A stretch of DNA of 64,000 nt from Alphaproteobacteria bacterium (GCA_033344895.1 JAWPMN010000001.1:4038001-4102000); one strand, 5' to 3'; shown: positions 35,089 through 44,362, counted from the first letter of the stretch. The notes: generated from the letters alone by a model not told the origin. A program made the numbers and translations.

Positions 35089-35165
35089 TGGCGGCCCCGG
35101 CAGGACTCGAACCTGCAACCATCCGCTTAGAAGGCGGGTGCTCTATCCAGTTGAGCTACGGGGCC
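35089..35165 (-). tRNA. tRNA-Arg (anticodon TCT)
   Basis: A 77-nt cloverleaf including an encoded CCA. Acceptor arms GGCCCCG/CGGGGCC, discriminator G, anticodon stem CCGCC-TTCTAAG-CGG region with TCT, and T-arm GGTTCGAGTCC. It reads on the minus strand. Confidence 0.95.
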
Positions 35166-35214
35166 GGATACCGCGGCAGGAGCTCTTAGTCTCGGCCCCG
35201 CGGTTGGTCAACGG

Positions 35215-35520
35215 TCAATGGGTCCAGGGACGCTTGCGGCCATTCGAGAAGTTGTCCGCATAGGCCTTCGGCTTGATGCGGCGGTCCTTCGGCTTCTCGA
35301 CGGTATAGGCGTAGCCGTGCTTTTCGGCATAGGCGATTGCCTCTTCGGCGGTATCGAAGCTCAGACGCACCTGCTTGCGCGTATCCGCGGAGCCAACCCA
35401 TCCCATCAATGCGTCCGGACGCCCTGGATCGGCAGGTTCGAATTCCAGAATCCAATCCCGGGTCTTGCCGCGCCCGGATTGCATAGCGGTTTTCGCCGGT
35501 TTGAAGATCCTGACTTCCAT
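35215..35520 (-). CDS. complex I accessory subunit, ETC/NDUFS4-like
   Basis: 101 aa. The N-terminus MEVRIFKPAKTAMQSG and the conserved WILEFEP, MGWVGSADTRKQVRLSFDTAEEAIAYAEKHGYAY and PKAYADNF segments match the ETC complex I subunit conserved region (mitochondrial NDUFS4 family). This is found as a stand-alone protein in alphaproteobacteria and associated with NADH dehydrogenase. ATG 35520 has GGGAGGGGA upstream; it lies 50 bp from tRNA-Arg on the same strand. Confidence 0.93.
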   Translation of the reverse strand: MEVRIFKPAKTAMQSGRGKTRDWILEFEPADPGRPDALMGWVGSADTRKQVRLSFDTAEEAIAYAEKHGYAYTVEKPKDRRIKPKAYADNFSNGRKRPWTH

Positions 35521-35716
35521 TGTCCCCTCCCTAGCGAGGCCGTTTTCCGTGTCGGATGGGGTCATACCACGCTTCGACTGGAACATTCCAGCCCGCAGCA
35601 CAGTTCAAATTCACCTTAATAACCGGCGTGACGTTATCGAGGGTCATCCCCCTGGCCGCCCCCGTCTCGGATCATTTTGTGGTTCTCGACAACGCAACTG
35701 GACCGAAGGGGTACGG

Positions 35717-36238
35717 ATGATTAAAAATTCAGAAAGCGTCTTTTCGCCCCCAATGGCACAAGCACGGTCTGTCCGAATGGTTGATATGCTTCAGAAATCG
35801 AAATGCCGCGTCCTGGTCGTCGATGACAACGCGCCGGTGAGAATGCTGCTTCGCGAGCTGCTGCGGAACGAAGGCGTTGCGTCCATTTCGGAGGCGGAGA
35901 ATGGCGTTGAAGCCCTCGCCCATCTGGAGGCACGGCCTTTCGACATCGTGTTCGCCGATCTGGAAATGCCGACGATGGGCGGCATGGAGCTCATGCGAAC
36001 CGTCCGGGAAGAAAAGATTATCTATAACAGCCAGATACCTTTCGTCTTCGTCACGGCGCATGCCAATCCGGACCTTGTCGCCATGGCACGTAGCCTGGGC
36101 GTCGCCGGGTATCTGGTGAAGCCGATCTCGTCGGGACAACTCCGTGCCAAACTGGACCAGGCCCTGCGCATTGCGCAGAAGCTTATGGATCAGGATGCCC
36201 GGCCGTCGAAGGCCGCCGATACCTGGGATCTGAAATAG
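35717..36238 (+). CDS. single-domain response regulator (CheY-like)
   Basis: 173 aa. One receiver domain (about 30-155): CRVLVVDDNAPVRMLL with the acidic pair, the phosphoacceptor Asp in VFADLEMPTMGGMELM, FVFVTAHAN (switch Thr) and YLVKPIS (Lys). There is no output domain; a 28-residue N-terminal extension and a short C-terminal tail flank it. It probably acts by protein-protein contacts with a histidine kinase partner encoded elsewhere. ATG 35717 has GAAGGGG upstream. Confidence 0.9.
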   Translation: MIKNSESVFSPPMAQARSVRMVDMLQKSKCRVLVVDDNAPVRMLLRELLRNEGVASISEAENGVEALAHLEARPFDIVFADLEMPTMGGMELMRTVREEKIIYNSQIPFVFVTAHANPDLVAMARSLGVAGYLVKPISSGQLRAKLDQALRIAQKLMDQDARPSKAADTWDLK

Positions 36239-36472
36239 TTCGGCCGACGGTGACCGATTCCGGGTCACCCCAGTTTCCATTCTTTCGTAAGGGTGCAGAG
36301 CCCCGGAACGGCGGCGGTCCACCGGGTGGGATTGTATCGCCCCCCGTAATTCTCCCCAGCAGCCTCCATGAACAGGGGGCGTTACCGCGTCGGCATTTGC
36401 CCTGGTGCGTGCATTCAGCACAGGTCCGTTCGATCCCCTGCCCGCTTACGGCGAAATCAATCGTCTTCCACA

Positions 36473-36503
36473 TTGACATGAATATTGATTCATGTTTCAT
36501 AAT
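36473..36503 (+). promoter_or_regulatory. promoter and TetR-type operator of the liv-like operon
   Basis: TTGACA (36473-36478) and CATAAT (36498-36503) resemble a sigma-70 -35/-10 pair with 19-nt spacing. Between and overlapping them is the 18-bp palindrome CATGAAT-ATTG-ATTCATG (36477-36494). The same palindrome, differing only in the centre (ACTG), precedes the tetR-like gene at 45724. Binding here would block RNA polymerase, so repression by that TetR protein is the simplest reading. The rest of 36239-36538 contains no gene. Confidence 0.75.
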
Positions 36504-36538
36504 TTGCCCAGAACATACAAACAGGGAGGACTATCCAG

Positions 36539-37720
36539 ATGAAGAGAACGTTCATGGTGGGGCTGGCCGCTTCGATAAGCGCCATGCTGGCGACGACGGC
36601 ACTCGCCGAAATCCGAATTGCGCATGTCTATGGCAAGACCGGGGCCCTGGAGGCCTATGCCGCACAGTCACACCAGGGTTTGATGCTTGGGCTTGAATAC
36701 GCAACGGGCGGCACGATGGAAATCAACGGCGAGCCGATCGTCGTCATCGAAAAGGACACCCAGGTGAAACCGGACCTCGGCAAGGCAATGCTGGCGGAGG
36801 CATTCGGTGACGATGACGCTCATATAGCCGTCGGGCCTGTGTCCTCCGGCGTCGCACTGGCGATGCTGCCGGTCGCTGAAGAATACGAGCGCATCCTGAT
36901 CGTGGAACCGGCCGTGGCCGACTCGATCACCGGCGAAAACTGGAACCGTTTCATCTTCCGGACCGGGCGCAACTCGTCACAGGATGCCATCGCGAATGCC
37001 GTGGCACTGGGCGGCGAAGGGGTGACCGTTGCCACACTGGCGCAGGATTACGCGTTCGGCCGGGACGGTGTCGCCGCCTTCAAGGAAGCCCTCGAAGCAA
37101 CGGGGGCGACCCTGGCGCATGAAGAATATGTACCGACAGACACGACTGATTTCACCGCCGCGGCCGAACGCATCTTTCAGGCCATGGCCGACATCGAGGG
37201 GGAAAAGAAGCTCTTCATCATCTGGGCCGGTGGCGGCAATCCGATGGGCAAGCTCAACGCCATGGATCCGTCCCGTTTCGGCATCGAAATCGCGTCCGGC
37301 GGCAACATTCTGGCGGCCCTGACGGCCTACAAGGAACTGCCCGGCATGGAAGGCGCCACCTACTACTATTACGAAATCCCCAAGAACCCGGTGAATGACT
37401 GGCTTGTGGAGCAGCATCTCGATCGGTTCGGCACGCCCCCGGACTTCTTCACCGCGGGCGGAATGGCGGCTGGAATTGCCGTCGTGGAAGCGATCCGCAA
37501 GGCAGGTGGCGCAGAAGATACCGAAGCGCTGATTGCGGCCATGGAAGGCATGGAATGGGATACCCCGAAGGGCACCATGCGGTTCCGTAAGGAAGATCAC
37601 CAGGCCATGCAGACCATGTACCACTTCCGGACCGAAATTCAGGACGGAAAGGACTATGGTGTTCCGGTTCTGGTGCGTGAAATCGGTATGGACGAAATGG
37701 ACATTCCGATCCGCAACTGA
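36539..37720 (+). CDS. branched-chain-type ABC transporter substrate-binding protein
   Basis: 393 aa. Signal peptide to about residue 23 (ATTALA), then a type I periplasmic binding fold (Peripla_BP_6): IRIAHVYGKTGALEAYAAQSHQGLMLGLEYATGG, AVGPVSSGVALAMLPVAEEYERILIVEPAVADSIT, FRTGRNSSQDAIANAVAL. It captures the ligand in the periplasm for the permease/ATPase set downstream. Similar proteins include aromatic-acid binders as well as amino-acid binders, and the partner catabolic operon favours an organic acid (inference). GGGAGGA supports ATG 36539. Confidence 0.9.
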   Translation: MKRTFMVGLAASISAMLATTALAEIRIAHVYGKTGALEAYAAQSHQGLMLGLEYATGGTMEINGEPIVVIEKDTQVKPDLGKAMLAEAFGDDDAHIAVGPVSSGVALAMLPVAEEYERILIVEPAVADSITGENWNRFIFRTGRNSSQDAIANAVALGGEGVTVATLAQDYAFGRDGVAAFKEALEATGATLAHEEYVPTDTTDFTAAAERIFQAMADIEGEKKLFIIWAGGGNPMGKLNAMDPSRFGIEIASGGNILAALTAYKELPGMEGATYYYYEIPKNPVNDWLVEQHLDRFGTPPDFFTAGGMAAGIAVVEAIRKAGGAEDTEALIAAMEGMEWDTPKGTMRFRKEDHQAMQTMYHFRTEIQDGKDYGVPVLVREIGMDEMDIPIRN

Positions 37721-37805
37721 TCTGCACGGGCGGGCACCGTATCGGCGCCTGCCCCTGCTCCGCCCTTGCCGCTGTCACAGCCCTTCCCGTCGAAAGTGTG
37801 ACTTC

Positions 37806-38570
37806 ATGACCCGGACACTCCTGGAAACCGACGGCCTGACCGTGCGCTTTGGTGGTCACGTCGCTGTCGATGCGGTGACCTGTTCCTTTCACGCCGGCGA
37901 ACTGACCGCGATCGTGGGGCCGAACGGGGCCGGCAAGACGACATATTTCAATCTGATTTCCGGACAGATCCCGGCGTCGGCCGGGACGGTAAAACTCATG
38001 GGATCCGACATCACCCGGGACGGTGTATCGGAGAGATGCCGCAAGGGACTTGGCCGCGCCTTTCAACTGACCAACCTGTTCCCCAACCTGACCGTGCTGG
38101 AAAACGTCCGCCTCGTGATCCAGGCACGGGCAAACAAGGGATTCAGCCTACTGTCGATGGCCGACAGCCATTCGAAACTGACTGCCGACGCGATGGCAAT
38201 CCTGGAGCGTGTCCGCCTGGACCGCCTGAAGGGACAGACCGTCCGCGAACTGAGCCACGGCAATCAGCGAAAGCTGGAAGTGGCGCTGCTGATCGCCTTG
38301 GATCCAATGGTCTATATGTTCGACGAACCGACCGCCGGCATGAGCGTCGACGAAGCGCCGGTTGTGCTCGATCTGATCGCTGAGCTCAAGAAGGACAGCG
38401 ACCGCACAATTCTGCTGGTCGAACACAAGATGGATGTCATCCGGTCGCTCGCGGACCGGATCATTGTGCTGCATAACGGTGCCCTGGCGGCGGACGGGCC
38501 GCCCGGCGAGGTCATGGCGTCCGACATCGTTCAGGAGGCCTATATGGGACGGGATCTGGAAGATGTCTGA
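37806..38570 (+). CDS. livG: ABC transporter ATPase, LivG-like
   Basis: 254 aa. Walker A GPNGAGKTTYFNLISG, Q-loop GRAFQLTNLFPNLTVLENV, signature LSHGNQRKLEVALLI, Walker B VYMFDEPTAGM, H-loop VEHKMDV. LSHG in place of LSGG is common in LivG relatives, and the long insertion before the signature is typical. It lies 85 bp after the binding-protein gene and overlaps livF by 8 bp (ATGTCTGA). Confidence 0.9.
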   Translation: MTRTLLETDGLTVRFGGHVAVDAVTCSFHAGELTAIVGPNGAGKTTYFNLISGQIPASAGTVKLMGSDITRDGVSERCRKGLGRAFQLTNLFPNLTVLENVRLVIQARANKGFSLLSMADSHSKLTADAMAILERVRLDRLKGQTVRELSHGNQRKLEVALLIALDPMVYMFDEPTAGMSVDEAPVVLDLIAELKKDSDRTILLVEHKMDVIRSLADRIIVLHNGALAADGPPGEVMASDIVQEAYMGRDLEDV

Positions 38571-39285
38571 ACCGGTGCTCACCCTGACAGGCGTTCATAC
38601 CGACATCGCCCAGTATCATATTCTCAACGGTGTCGATCTGGCCGTGCCAAGGGGCGGCGTCACCATGCTGCTCGGCCGGAACGGGGTCGGAAAGACAACG
38701 ACACTTCGAACGATTATCGGCCACTGGCAGACGAAGGCCGGCAGCATCACCTTCGACGGCACGGACATTACCGGTCAGACCGTACCGGCCAGGGCCCGCG
38801 CCGGAATCGGCTTCGTGCCGGAGGATATGGGAATCTTCTCCGATTTGACGGTAGAGGAGAACATGATCCTTGCGGCGGTTTCGGGCCCACTGGACCCTGC
38901 CCGCCGCGACTGGCTGTTCTCCGTCTTTCCCCCGCTTCGAACGTTCTGGGAATCGCCGGCAGGGACATTGTCCGGCGGTCAGAAGCAGATGCTCTCGATC
39001 GCCAGAGCGATGGCGGAAGAACGGGTCCTTTATCTGATCGACGAACCCACTAAGGGACTTGCCCCGGCCATTGTCTCCACCATGGCCGGCGCCCTGCGCA
39101 AACTGAAGGCGCAGGGGGCGACCATCCTGCTGGTCGAGCAGAACTTCGCTGTAGCCAGAGCCCTGGGCGATACAGCCGCGGTAATGGATGACGGTCGCAT
39201 CGTTTGGGCCGGCCCCATGGCGCAACTGGCGGAAGACGCCGCGTTGCAGGAACGCCTGATGGGCCTCAGCATGGAAGCGCATTGA
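38563..39285 (+). CDS. livF: ABC transporter ATPase, LivF-like
   Basis: 240 aa. Walker A GRNGVGKTTTLRTIIG, LivF-specific GIGFVPEDMGIFSDLTVEENM, signature LSGGQKQMLSIARAM, Walker B YLIDEPTKGLAP, H-loop VEQNFAVA. It forms the ATPase heterodimer with the preceding subunit. ATG 38563 overlaps the livG stop by 8 bp; livH follows after 1 bp. Confidence 0.92.
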   Translation: MSEPVLTLTGVHTDIAQYHILNGVDLAVPRGGVTMLLGRNGVGKTTTLRTIIGHWQTKAGSITFDGTDITGQTVPARARAGIGFVPEDMGIFSDLTVEENMILAAVSGPLDPARRDWLFSVFPPLRTFWESPAGTLSGGQKQMLSIARAMAEERVLYLIDEPTKGLAPAIVSTMAGALRKLKAQGATILLVEQNFAVARALGDTAAVMDDGRIVWAGPMAQLAEDAALQERLMGLSMEAH

Positions 39286-39286
39286 G

Positions 39287-40318
39287 ATGACCACAGCACC
39301 GGACCACACACCGACTTTCGCTGCCGAGACACTTGCGGAGCGCCTTGCCCGATTGGCTCCGTATCTCCTGATCCCTGCCCTCGTGCTGATCGGCTTCATC
39401 GCAATCGGGGCACCGTCTTCATGGTTGACCCTGACGGTATCGGGTCTCGCCATGGGGATGATGATCTTCATCATGGCCTCCGGGCTGACCCTCGTGTTCG
39501 GGTTGATGGATGTCATCAACTTCGGTCACGGCGCATTCATCTCGGTCGGCGCCTTTGTCGGAGTTTCCGTCCTGCTGGCGATGGGGGACTGGACCGGGGC
39601 CTCGTCCCTACTGCTCAATGTTTCAGCCGTGTTCTTGGCCGTCATGGCCGCCATGGCGGTCACCGGGTTGATGGGCTGGGGTTTCGAGCGGATCATCGTA
39701 CGGCCGGTCTATGGGGCCCATCTGAAGCAGATCCTGGTTACCGTCGGCGGACTGGTGGTGATCGAGCAGTTGATCCATGTCGTCTGGGGACCGGATGAAA
39801 TCTACCTGACCCGCCCGGAGACCCTGAAGGGGGCTTTTACCTTTGCCGGTGCCGCGGTCGAAAAGTACCGGTTGCTCGCCGTCGTACTCGGTATCGCCCT
39901 GTTCCTGGTCATGCGCCTTGTTCTGAAGCGCACGAAGATCGGGCTGATTGTCCGGGCCGGTGTCGAAAACGGCGAAATGGTGCAGGCGCTGGGCTACCGG
40001 CTGCGCATGGTTTTCATCGGTGTCTTCGTGGCCGGATCCGCCCTGGCAGGACTGGGCGGTGTCATGTGGGGGCTCTATCAGGAAGTCATCACCGCCGGAA
40101 TGGGCGAGGAGATGATGATCCTTGTCTTCATCGTGGTCATCATCGGCGGCCTCGGTTCGGTCGAAGGGGCCTTCCTTGGTGCGCTGCTGGTCGGGCTCTT
40201 GCAGAACTACGTCGCCTTCCTCGAACCAAAACTGGCGCTGGTATCCAATATCGGACTGATGACAGCAATCCTCATGTGGCGGCCGCAAGGCATGCTGCCC
40301 ATCGTGAAGGCGAAGTAG
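39287..40318 (+). CDS. livH: branched-chain-type ABC permease, LivH-like
   Basis: 343 aa with about eight membrane spans. The LivH family segment GLMDVINFGHGAFISVGAFVGV and the EAA-like loop VRAGVENGEMVQALGYRLRMVFIGVFVAGSALAGLGGVMWG are visible, followed by GLGSVEGAFLGALLVGLLQNY. The N-terminal 40 residues are longer than in E. coli LivH. It starts directly after livF and is followed by livM after 1 bp. Confidence 0.9.
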   Translation: MTTAPDHTPTFAAETLAERLARLAPYLLIPALVLIGFIAIGAPSSWLTLTVSGLAMGMMIFIMASGLTLVFGLMDVINFGHGAFISVGAFVGVSVLLAMGDWTGASSLLLNVSAVFLAVMAAMAVTGLMGWGFERIIVRPVYGAHLKQILVTVGGLVVIEQLIHVVWGPDEIYLTRPETLKGAFTFAGAAVEKYRLLAVVLGIALFLVMRLVLKRTKIGLIVRAGVENGEMVQALGYRLRMVFIGVFVAGSALAGLGGVMWGLYQEVITAGMGEEMMILVFIVVIIGGLGSVEGAFLGALLVGLLQNYVAFLEPKLALVSNIGLMTAILMWRPQGMLPIVKAK

Positions 40319-40319
40319 C

Positions 40320-41372
40320 ATGATCTCGACACTCCTGTCCCGCGACCTGCCCCACTCGACGATCCTGACCGTACTGCTTGTCACGATCCTGGTCTGCCTG
40401 GCGGCTGCCCCCTTCCTGTTCCCGGGGGTCCGCTCGCTGGAGACGGCCGCCCGGATCTGCATCTTCATCGTCCTGGTCGCCAGCTACGACCTGTTGCTCG
40501 GATACGGCGGCATTGTCAGCTTCGCCCATACCATGTTTTTCGGGTTGGGCGCCTATGGCGTGGCCCTCGCCTCGACGCATCTTGGTCGGGGCTATGACGC
40601 CCTGCTCATCGGCGCCCTGCTCGGCGCCCTCGGCGCGGCGTTGCTGGCCTTGCTGATCGGGCTGTTCTCGCTGCGCGTCCGGGCGATCTTCTTTGCCATG
40701 ATCACCCTGGCCGTCGCTTCGGCCGTCGCGGTGCTGGTTTCGCAGTTTTCCGGGATTACCGGCGGAGAGGACGGGTTGAACTACTCCATTCCGCGCGAAC
40801 TGACACCTGCCTTCCGGCTGGGTGAGGTCTTTGGGGTCAAGATCAACGGAAAGCTTCTGAACTACTATCTGATCTTCTTCGCTTCGCTTGCGCTTTTCCT
40901 GATCCTTCTCCGTCTCGTCAACTCACCCTTCGGACGCGTCCTGCAGGCAATCCGGGAAAATGATTTCCGGGCCGAGGCAATCGGATACAAGGTCGTCTGG
41001 TATCGCACCGTCGCGACCTGTCTTTCCGCGGCAATCGCCGCACTTGCCGGCAGTCTGTTTGCCATCTGGCTGCGCTATGTCGGGCCGGATACGACGCTGA
41101 GCTTCACGATCATGCTGGACATCCTCTTGATGGTCGTGATCGGCGGCATGGGCACGATGTACGGCGCGGTCATCGGGGCGACGATCTTTGTTCTGGCGCA
41201 GAATTATCTGCAGAATCTGATGGGCGCCGCATCGGACGCAACGGCGATGATCCCGCTTCTGCCGCAACTGCTGGACCCGGATCGCTGGCTGCTTTGGCTG
41301 GGTGTTCTGTTCATCCTGAGCGTCTATTTCTTTCCCTCCGGCATCGTCGGCCGATTGCGGGCGGGGCGCTGA
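40320..41372 (+). CDS. livM: branched-chain-type ABC permease, LivM-like
   Basis: 350 aa with about nine to ten spans. LivM signatures: LLLGYGGIVSFAHTMFFGLGAYGVALA, the cytoplasmic loop SPFGRVLQAIRENDFRAEAIGYKVVWYR, and VVIGGMGTMYGAVIGATIFVL. It forms the channel with LivH. The stop is 2 bp before the GTG start of the hydrolase gene, which extends the operon. Confidence 0.9.
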   Translation: MISTLLSRDLPHSTILTVLLVTILVCLAAAPFLFPGVRSLETAARICIFIVLVASYDLLLGYGGIVSFAHTMFFGLGAYGVALASTHLGRGYDALLIGALLGALGAALLALLIGLFSLRVRAIFFAMITLAVASAVAVLVSQFSGITGGEDGLNYSIPRELTPAFRLGEVFGVKINGKLLNYYLIFFASLALFLILLRLVNSPFGRVLQAIRENDFRAEAIGYKVVWYRTVATCLSAAIAALAGSLFAIWLRYVGPDTTLSFTIMLDILLMVVIGGMGTMYGAVIGATIFVLAQNYLQNLMGAASDATAMIPLLPQLLDPDRWLLWLGVLFILSVYFFPSGIVGRLRAGR

Positions 41373-41374
41373 CG

Positions 41375-42130
41375 GTGGCGCACCAGTTCCTGTTTCTGCA
41401 TGGCTGGACAATGCATGGCGGTATTTTCGATGACCTGATCTCAAGGCTGGGGGATAACTGCATCTGTGCCGCCCCCGACCTTCCCGGACATGGGAGCGCC
41501 AAGGCACGACCGCCGACACTGGACGATTGTGCAGATGTCCTCGCGTCCGCCCTCGACGCGCTTGGTCCGGATCCGGTCATTCCCGTTGGCTGGTCGATGG
41601 GCGCGGCCGCGGTGTGGCGGTACATCCGCCGGCATGGAACTGGGAAAGTCACCGGCCTGGTCACTGTGGACATGAGCCCCAGGGTCAGTCCGGCCAAAGA
41701 CTGGCCGCATGGCCTGATAGGTCAGACCGAGGAATCCGTCGCCGCATCGACCGCACGGTTCGAGACGGATTGGCATTCTGCGACCGAGAGTATCGCGGCG
41801 ACCATGTTCGGATCACCGGAGGGCGCGCCCCGGTTCAGCCGGTCCGATGCACTGCGTATTATTCGCGGACACTCCCCTGCTGCAATGCGCGCGCTATGGC
41901 ATGACCTGGTGGCCCTTGATGAACGGGCGCTTATTCCGCAGATCGACGTGCCCTATCTGGTATGTTCCGGTCAGCGCAGTCGCGTTTATCCGGAGGCCGC
42001 CTCACGCTGGATCGCCGACCAGGCACCGCAAAGCCGTCATGCGGTCTTCGAAATGTCCGGCCACTCACCTCATCTCGAAGAACCGGCGGCCTTTGCACAT
42101 ACTCTACTGGATTTTGCCGACCAACTCTGA
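41375..42130 (+). CDS. alpha/beta-fold hydrolase, BioH/MenH-like
   Basis: 251 aa. HGW near the N-terminus provides the oxyanion region (FLFLHGWTMHGGIF), the nucleophile Ser is in PVGWSMGAAA, the acid is probably in the YLVCSGQRSR region, and the His is in EMSGHSPHLEEP. It would hydrolyse an ester or thioester in the cytosol; the size and motif layout resemble BioH/esterases. GTG 41375 is used because livM ends 2 bp earlier and no ATG precedes the conserved core. As the last gene of the importer operon it probably processes the imported compound or its CoA ester. Confidence 0.82.
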   Translation: MAHQFLFLHGWTMHGGIFDDLISRLGDNCICAAPDLPGHGSAKARPPTLDDCADVLASALDALGPDPVIPVGWSMGAAAVWRYIRRHGTGKVTGLVTVDMSPRVSPAKDWPHGLIGQTEESVAASTARFETDWHSATESIAATMFGSPEGAPRFSRSDALRIIRGHSPAAMRALWHDLVALDERALIPQIDVPYLVCSGQRSRVYPEAASRWIADQAPQSRHAVFEMSGHSPHLEEPAAFAHTLLDFADQL

Positions 42131-42163
42131 CGCTCCCTGTCGGATGCGAAGGCGTAGGCACCG

Positions 42164-42529
42164 CTAGAATCCTCCGGCGACATCCTTCGCCTTGACCAGG
42201 GAGCGCCCCTCACAGATCACCGTCCCGTCCGGCGTCACACAACGCGCCCAAAGGTCGACCAGGTGCTTGTCCGGGCGCAGGCGGGTGACTTCCACGCTCG
42301 CGGTCAAGTTTGTATCCAGCGGTGCGGGCAGGTTGAAATGCAGTTCTTGCTTGAGATAGTTCGTGCCCGCCCCAGGCAGCTTGACGCCCAGAAGGTAGGA
42401 GAACAACGCGGCGATCAGCGGTTCCGGGACATGATCGCCCGGGTCCGCGCCCGCCAACGCTGAGAAACGCTCCAGGTCGGTGCGGGAGTAGCGGCGGGCA
42501 ACGGACGCTGACTGACCGACATTCAACAT
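42164..42529 (-). CDS. MaoC-like hot-dog protein lacking the canonical dehydratase motif
   Basis: 121 aa. The C-terminal two-thirds (LPGAGTNYLKQELHFNLPAPLDTNLTASVEVTRLRPDKHLVDL) match MaoC/R-specific hydratase hot-dog folds. The usual SGDxNPIHxDxxxA...RIAHGML stretch is shortened to AGADPGDHVPEPLIAALFSYLLG, so the Asp/His catalytic pair is not recognisable. It may be the non-catalytic half of a heteromer with the adjacent MaoC protein. ATG 42529 overlaps that gene by 7 bp; last gene of the TetR-led operon. Confidence 0.75.
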   Translation of the reverse strand: MLNVGQSASVARRYSRTDLERFSALAGADPGDHVPEPLIAALFSYLLGVKLPGAGTNYLKQELHFNLPAPLDTNLTASVEVTRLRPDKHLVDLWARCVTPDGTVICEGRSLVKAKDVAGGF

Positions 42530-42879
42530 TCGATTTCTGCCTCGCCAACCAGAACCTCCGCCCCGTCGGCAACACGCATGGCCCTGAAGGCAAGCTTTCC
42601 AGGCGCTGTTTCGATTACCGACAAGGCAATCTCCTCCTCGGCAAAGGCCGGATTGGGAAACATCATGGTCTGAATGCGCTGCCGGACGCCCGGACGCGCC
42701 TGTTGCAACAGCCCCCACAGTTTCGAATAGATCAGCATGCCGTGACTTACCGTACGACCGAATGCGGTCCTGGCGGAGAATGCCGGGTCCACATGGATTG
42801 CATTGTCGTCGCCAGATACCGCCGCAAAGGCATCGAATTCCGCCTGGGTCGGCACCCAACGCGCGGACAGGTCAATCAT
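42523..42879 (-). CDS. MaoC-family acyl-CoA hydratase
   Basis: 118 aa. The conserved hot-dog hydratase segment SGDDNAIHVDPAFSARTAFGRTVSHGML carries the Asp and His of the 2-enoyl-CoA hydratase active site; the second half of the fold is VRQRIQTMMFPNPAFAEEEI. It would hydrate an enoyl-CoA intermediate. ATG 42879 overlaps the acyl-CoA synthetase stop by 8 bp. Confidence 0.85.
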   Translation of the reverse strand: MIDLSARWVPTQAEFDAFAAVSGDDNAIHVDPAFSARTAFGRTVSHGMLIYSKLWGLLQQARPGVRQRIQTMMFPNPAFAEEEIALSVIETAPGKLAFRAMRVADGAEVLVGEAEIEC

Positions 42880-44362
42880 GGTCCAGCAGCTTTCTCAGTT
42901 CCGGTTTCCGTACCTTGCCGGCGGCGGTGCGCGGGAAGTCTTCTACGATCCGGACAATTGCGGGCACCTTGTACGCGGCCAGTCTTTCCCGGCACCAGGG
43001 CCGCAATGTCTCCGCCGACAAGGTTTCACCGGGTCGCAATGTAATGAAGGCCGCACCGACCTCGCCCCATTTATCGTCTGCAATGCCGATCACGGCGCAT
43101 TCCAGAATGGCCGGGTGAGCGATCAGGACACGCTCGACCTCGGCCGGATAGACGTTCTCGCCGCCGGAAATGTACATGTCCTTGATACGATCGACGATGA
43201 AGTAATAGCCATCCGCATCACGCCTTCCGACATCGCCGCTTTGCAGCCAGCCATCTTCGGTAAAGGTCTTCTCCGTTGCCTCGGGATTCTGGAAATAGCC
43301 CGGTGTGATGTTGGGCCCACGCAGTTGGATTTCGCCTTCACCGGACACTCCGTCCGGTACGCCGGCCAGCCGAACCTCCGTCAGCATCTGCGCCCGCCCG
43401 ACAGAGCCGATCTTCTCCGCGGCATGGCGGGCATCCATCAGAAAGACCGTCGGGCCGGTTTCGGTCATTCCGAAACCGTTCAGGACATAGGCGCCGCGCT
43501 GCGAAAAGAACCGGATCAAGGGTTCCGACAGCGGTGCACCGCCGCAGCCACAGCGAATGCCGGCCCAGTCCACCGCATCGATGTCATGCAACAGCGAGAA
43601 GGCCTGATAGATGGCAGGGACGCCAAAGAACTGCGTCACGCCACCGCCCTCGAGAAGGGCCATGACCCGATCCGCGTCAAACTTCGGAAGGATGGTGGAG
43701 AAACCGCCATTCAGAAAAACCGGAAGCGTATAAAGATTAATACCGGCGGTATGAAACAGGGGCAGGAAATTGATCGACCTGTCAGCCCCGGTCAGGCCGA
43801 TGGCCTGACCGATATTCACGGCATTCGCCCAGGCCATCTTTGCGGTCTGTATGACCGACTTGGGCCGCCCTGTCGTGCCCGAAGTGAAAAGCAGGTACCA
43901 GGGACGATCAGCGGGAATGGCGGCGCGCAGCGGCGGCCCGCCCGCGGCGATCCAAGACTTGAGATCGCCATCCGTCCCAACCAACGGAACTCCCGACCTC
44001 CGCGCGACGTCTGCGGCCGTTTCAGCCATCGCCCGATCATGGATGAGGGCCCTGGGGGTGACGGTGGCCAGCGTCTCAACAAGCTCGGCGGCAGGCTGTC
44101 GCCAGTTCAACGGACACAGGATGACGCCCGTTTTCTGGCAGGCGAACAACGCCAGAAAGAACTCCGCGCAATTGTGGCAGAGGATGGCAACGCGCTCCCC
44201 CTCCTCCAGCCCCATCGATCGGAAGCCACATGCAATGGCGTCGGCAGCCGCGTTTATGGCGGAGAAGCTCCAGTCCTGACCGGAAATGGCATCGTGAAAC
44301 GCCAGATCATCGCACGAAAGTTCCGCGCGTTTCATCGCCATGTCCGGGAGCAGATCAGACAT
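42872..44362 (-). CDS. acyl-CoA synthetase (AMP-forming)
   Basis: 496 aa of the ANL superfamily. P-loop LLFTSGTTGRPKSV, GFGMTETGPTVFL (A5), LQSGDVGRRDADGYYFIVDRIKDMYISGGENVYPAEVE (A7-A8) and the C-terminal catalytic Lys region TAAGKVRKPEL. It activates a carboxylic acid to its CoA thioester using ATP. ATG 44362 overlaps the enoyl-CoA hydratase stop by 8 bp, the same overlap style used elsewhere in this operon; an upstream ATG at 44386 is possible. Confidence 0.9.
   Translation of the reverse strand: MSDLLPDMAMKRAELSCDDLAFHDAISGQDWSFSAINAAADAIACGFRSMGLEEGERVAILCHNCAEFFLALFACQKTGVILCPLNWRQPAAELVETLATVTPRALIHDRAMAETAADVARRSGVPLVGTDGDLKSWIAAGGPPLRAAIPADRPWYLLFTSGTTGRPKSVIQTAKMAWANAVNIGQAIGLTGADRSINFLPLFHTAGINLYTLPVFLNGGFSTILPKFDADRVMALLEGGGVTQFFGVPAIYQAFSLLHDIDAVDWAGIRCGCGGAPLSEPLIRFFSQRGAYVLNGFGMTETGPTVFLMDARHAAEKIGSVGRAQMLTEVRLAGVPDGVSGEGEIQLRGPNITPGYFQNPEATEKTFTEDGWLQSGDVGRRDADGYYFIVDRIKDMYISGGENVYPAEVERVLIAHPAILECAVIGIADDKWGEVGAAFITLRPGETLSAETLRPWCRERLAAYKVPAIVRIVEDFPRTAAGKVRKPELRKLLDHD

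Noticed and set aside
35089-35165. tRNA-Arg as the attachment site of a genomic island carrying the peptide locus
   Set aside because: No integrase, direct repeat of the tRNA 3' end or change of base composition was found beside it.
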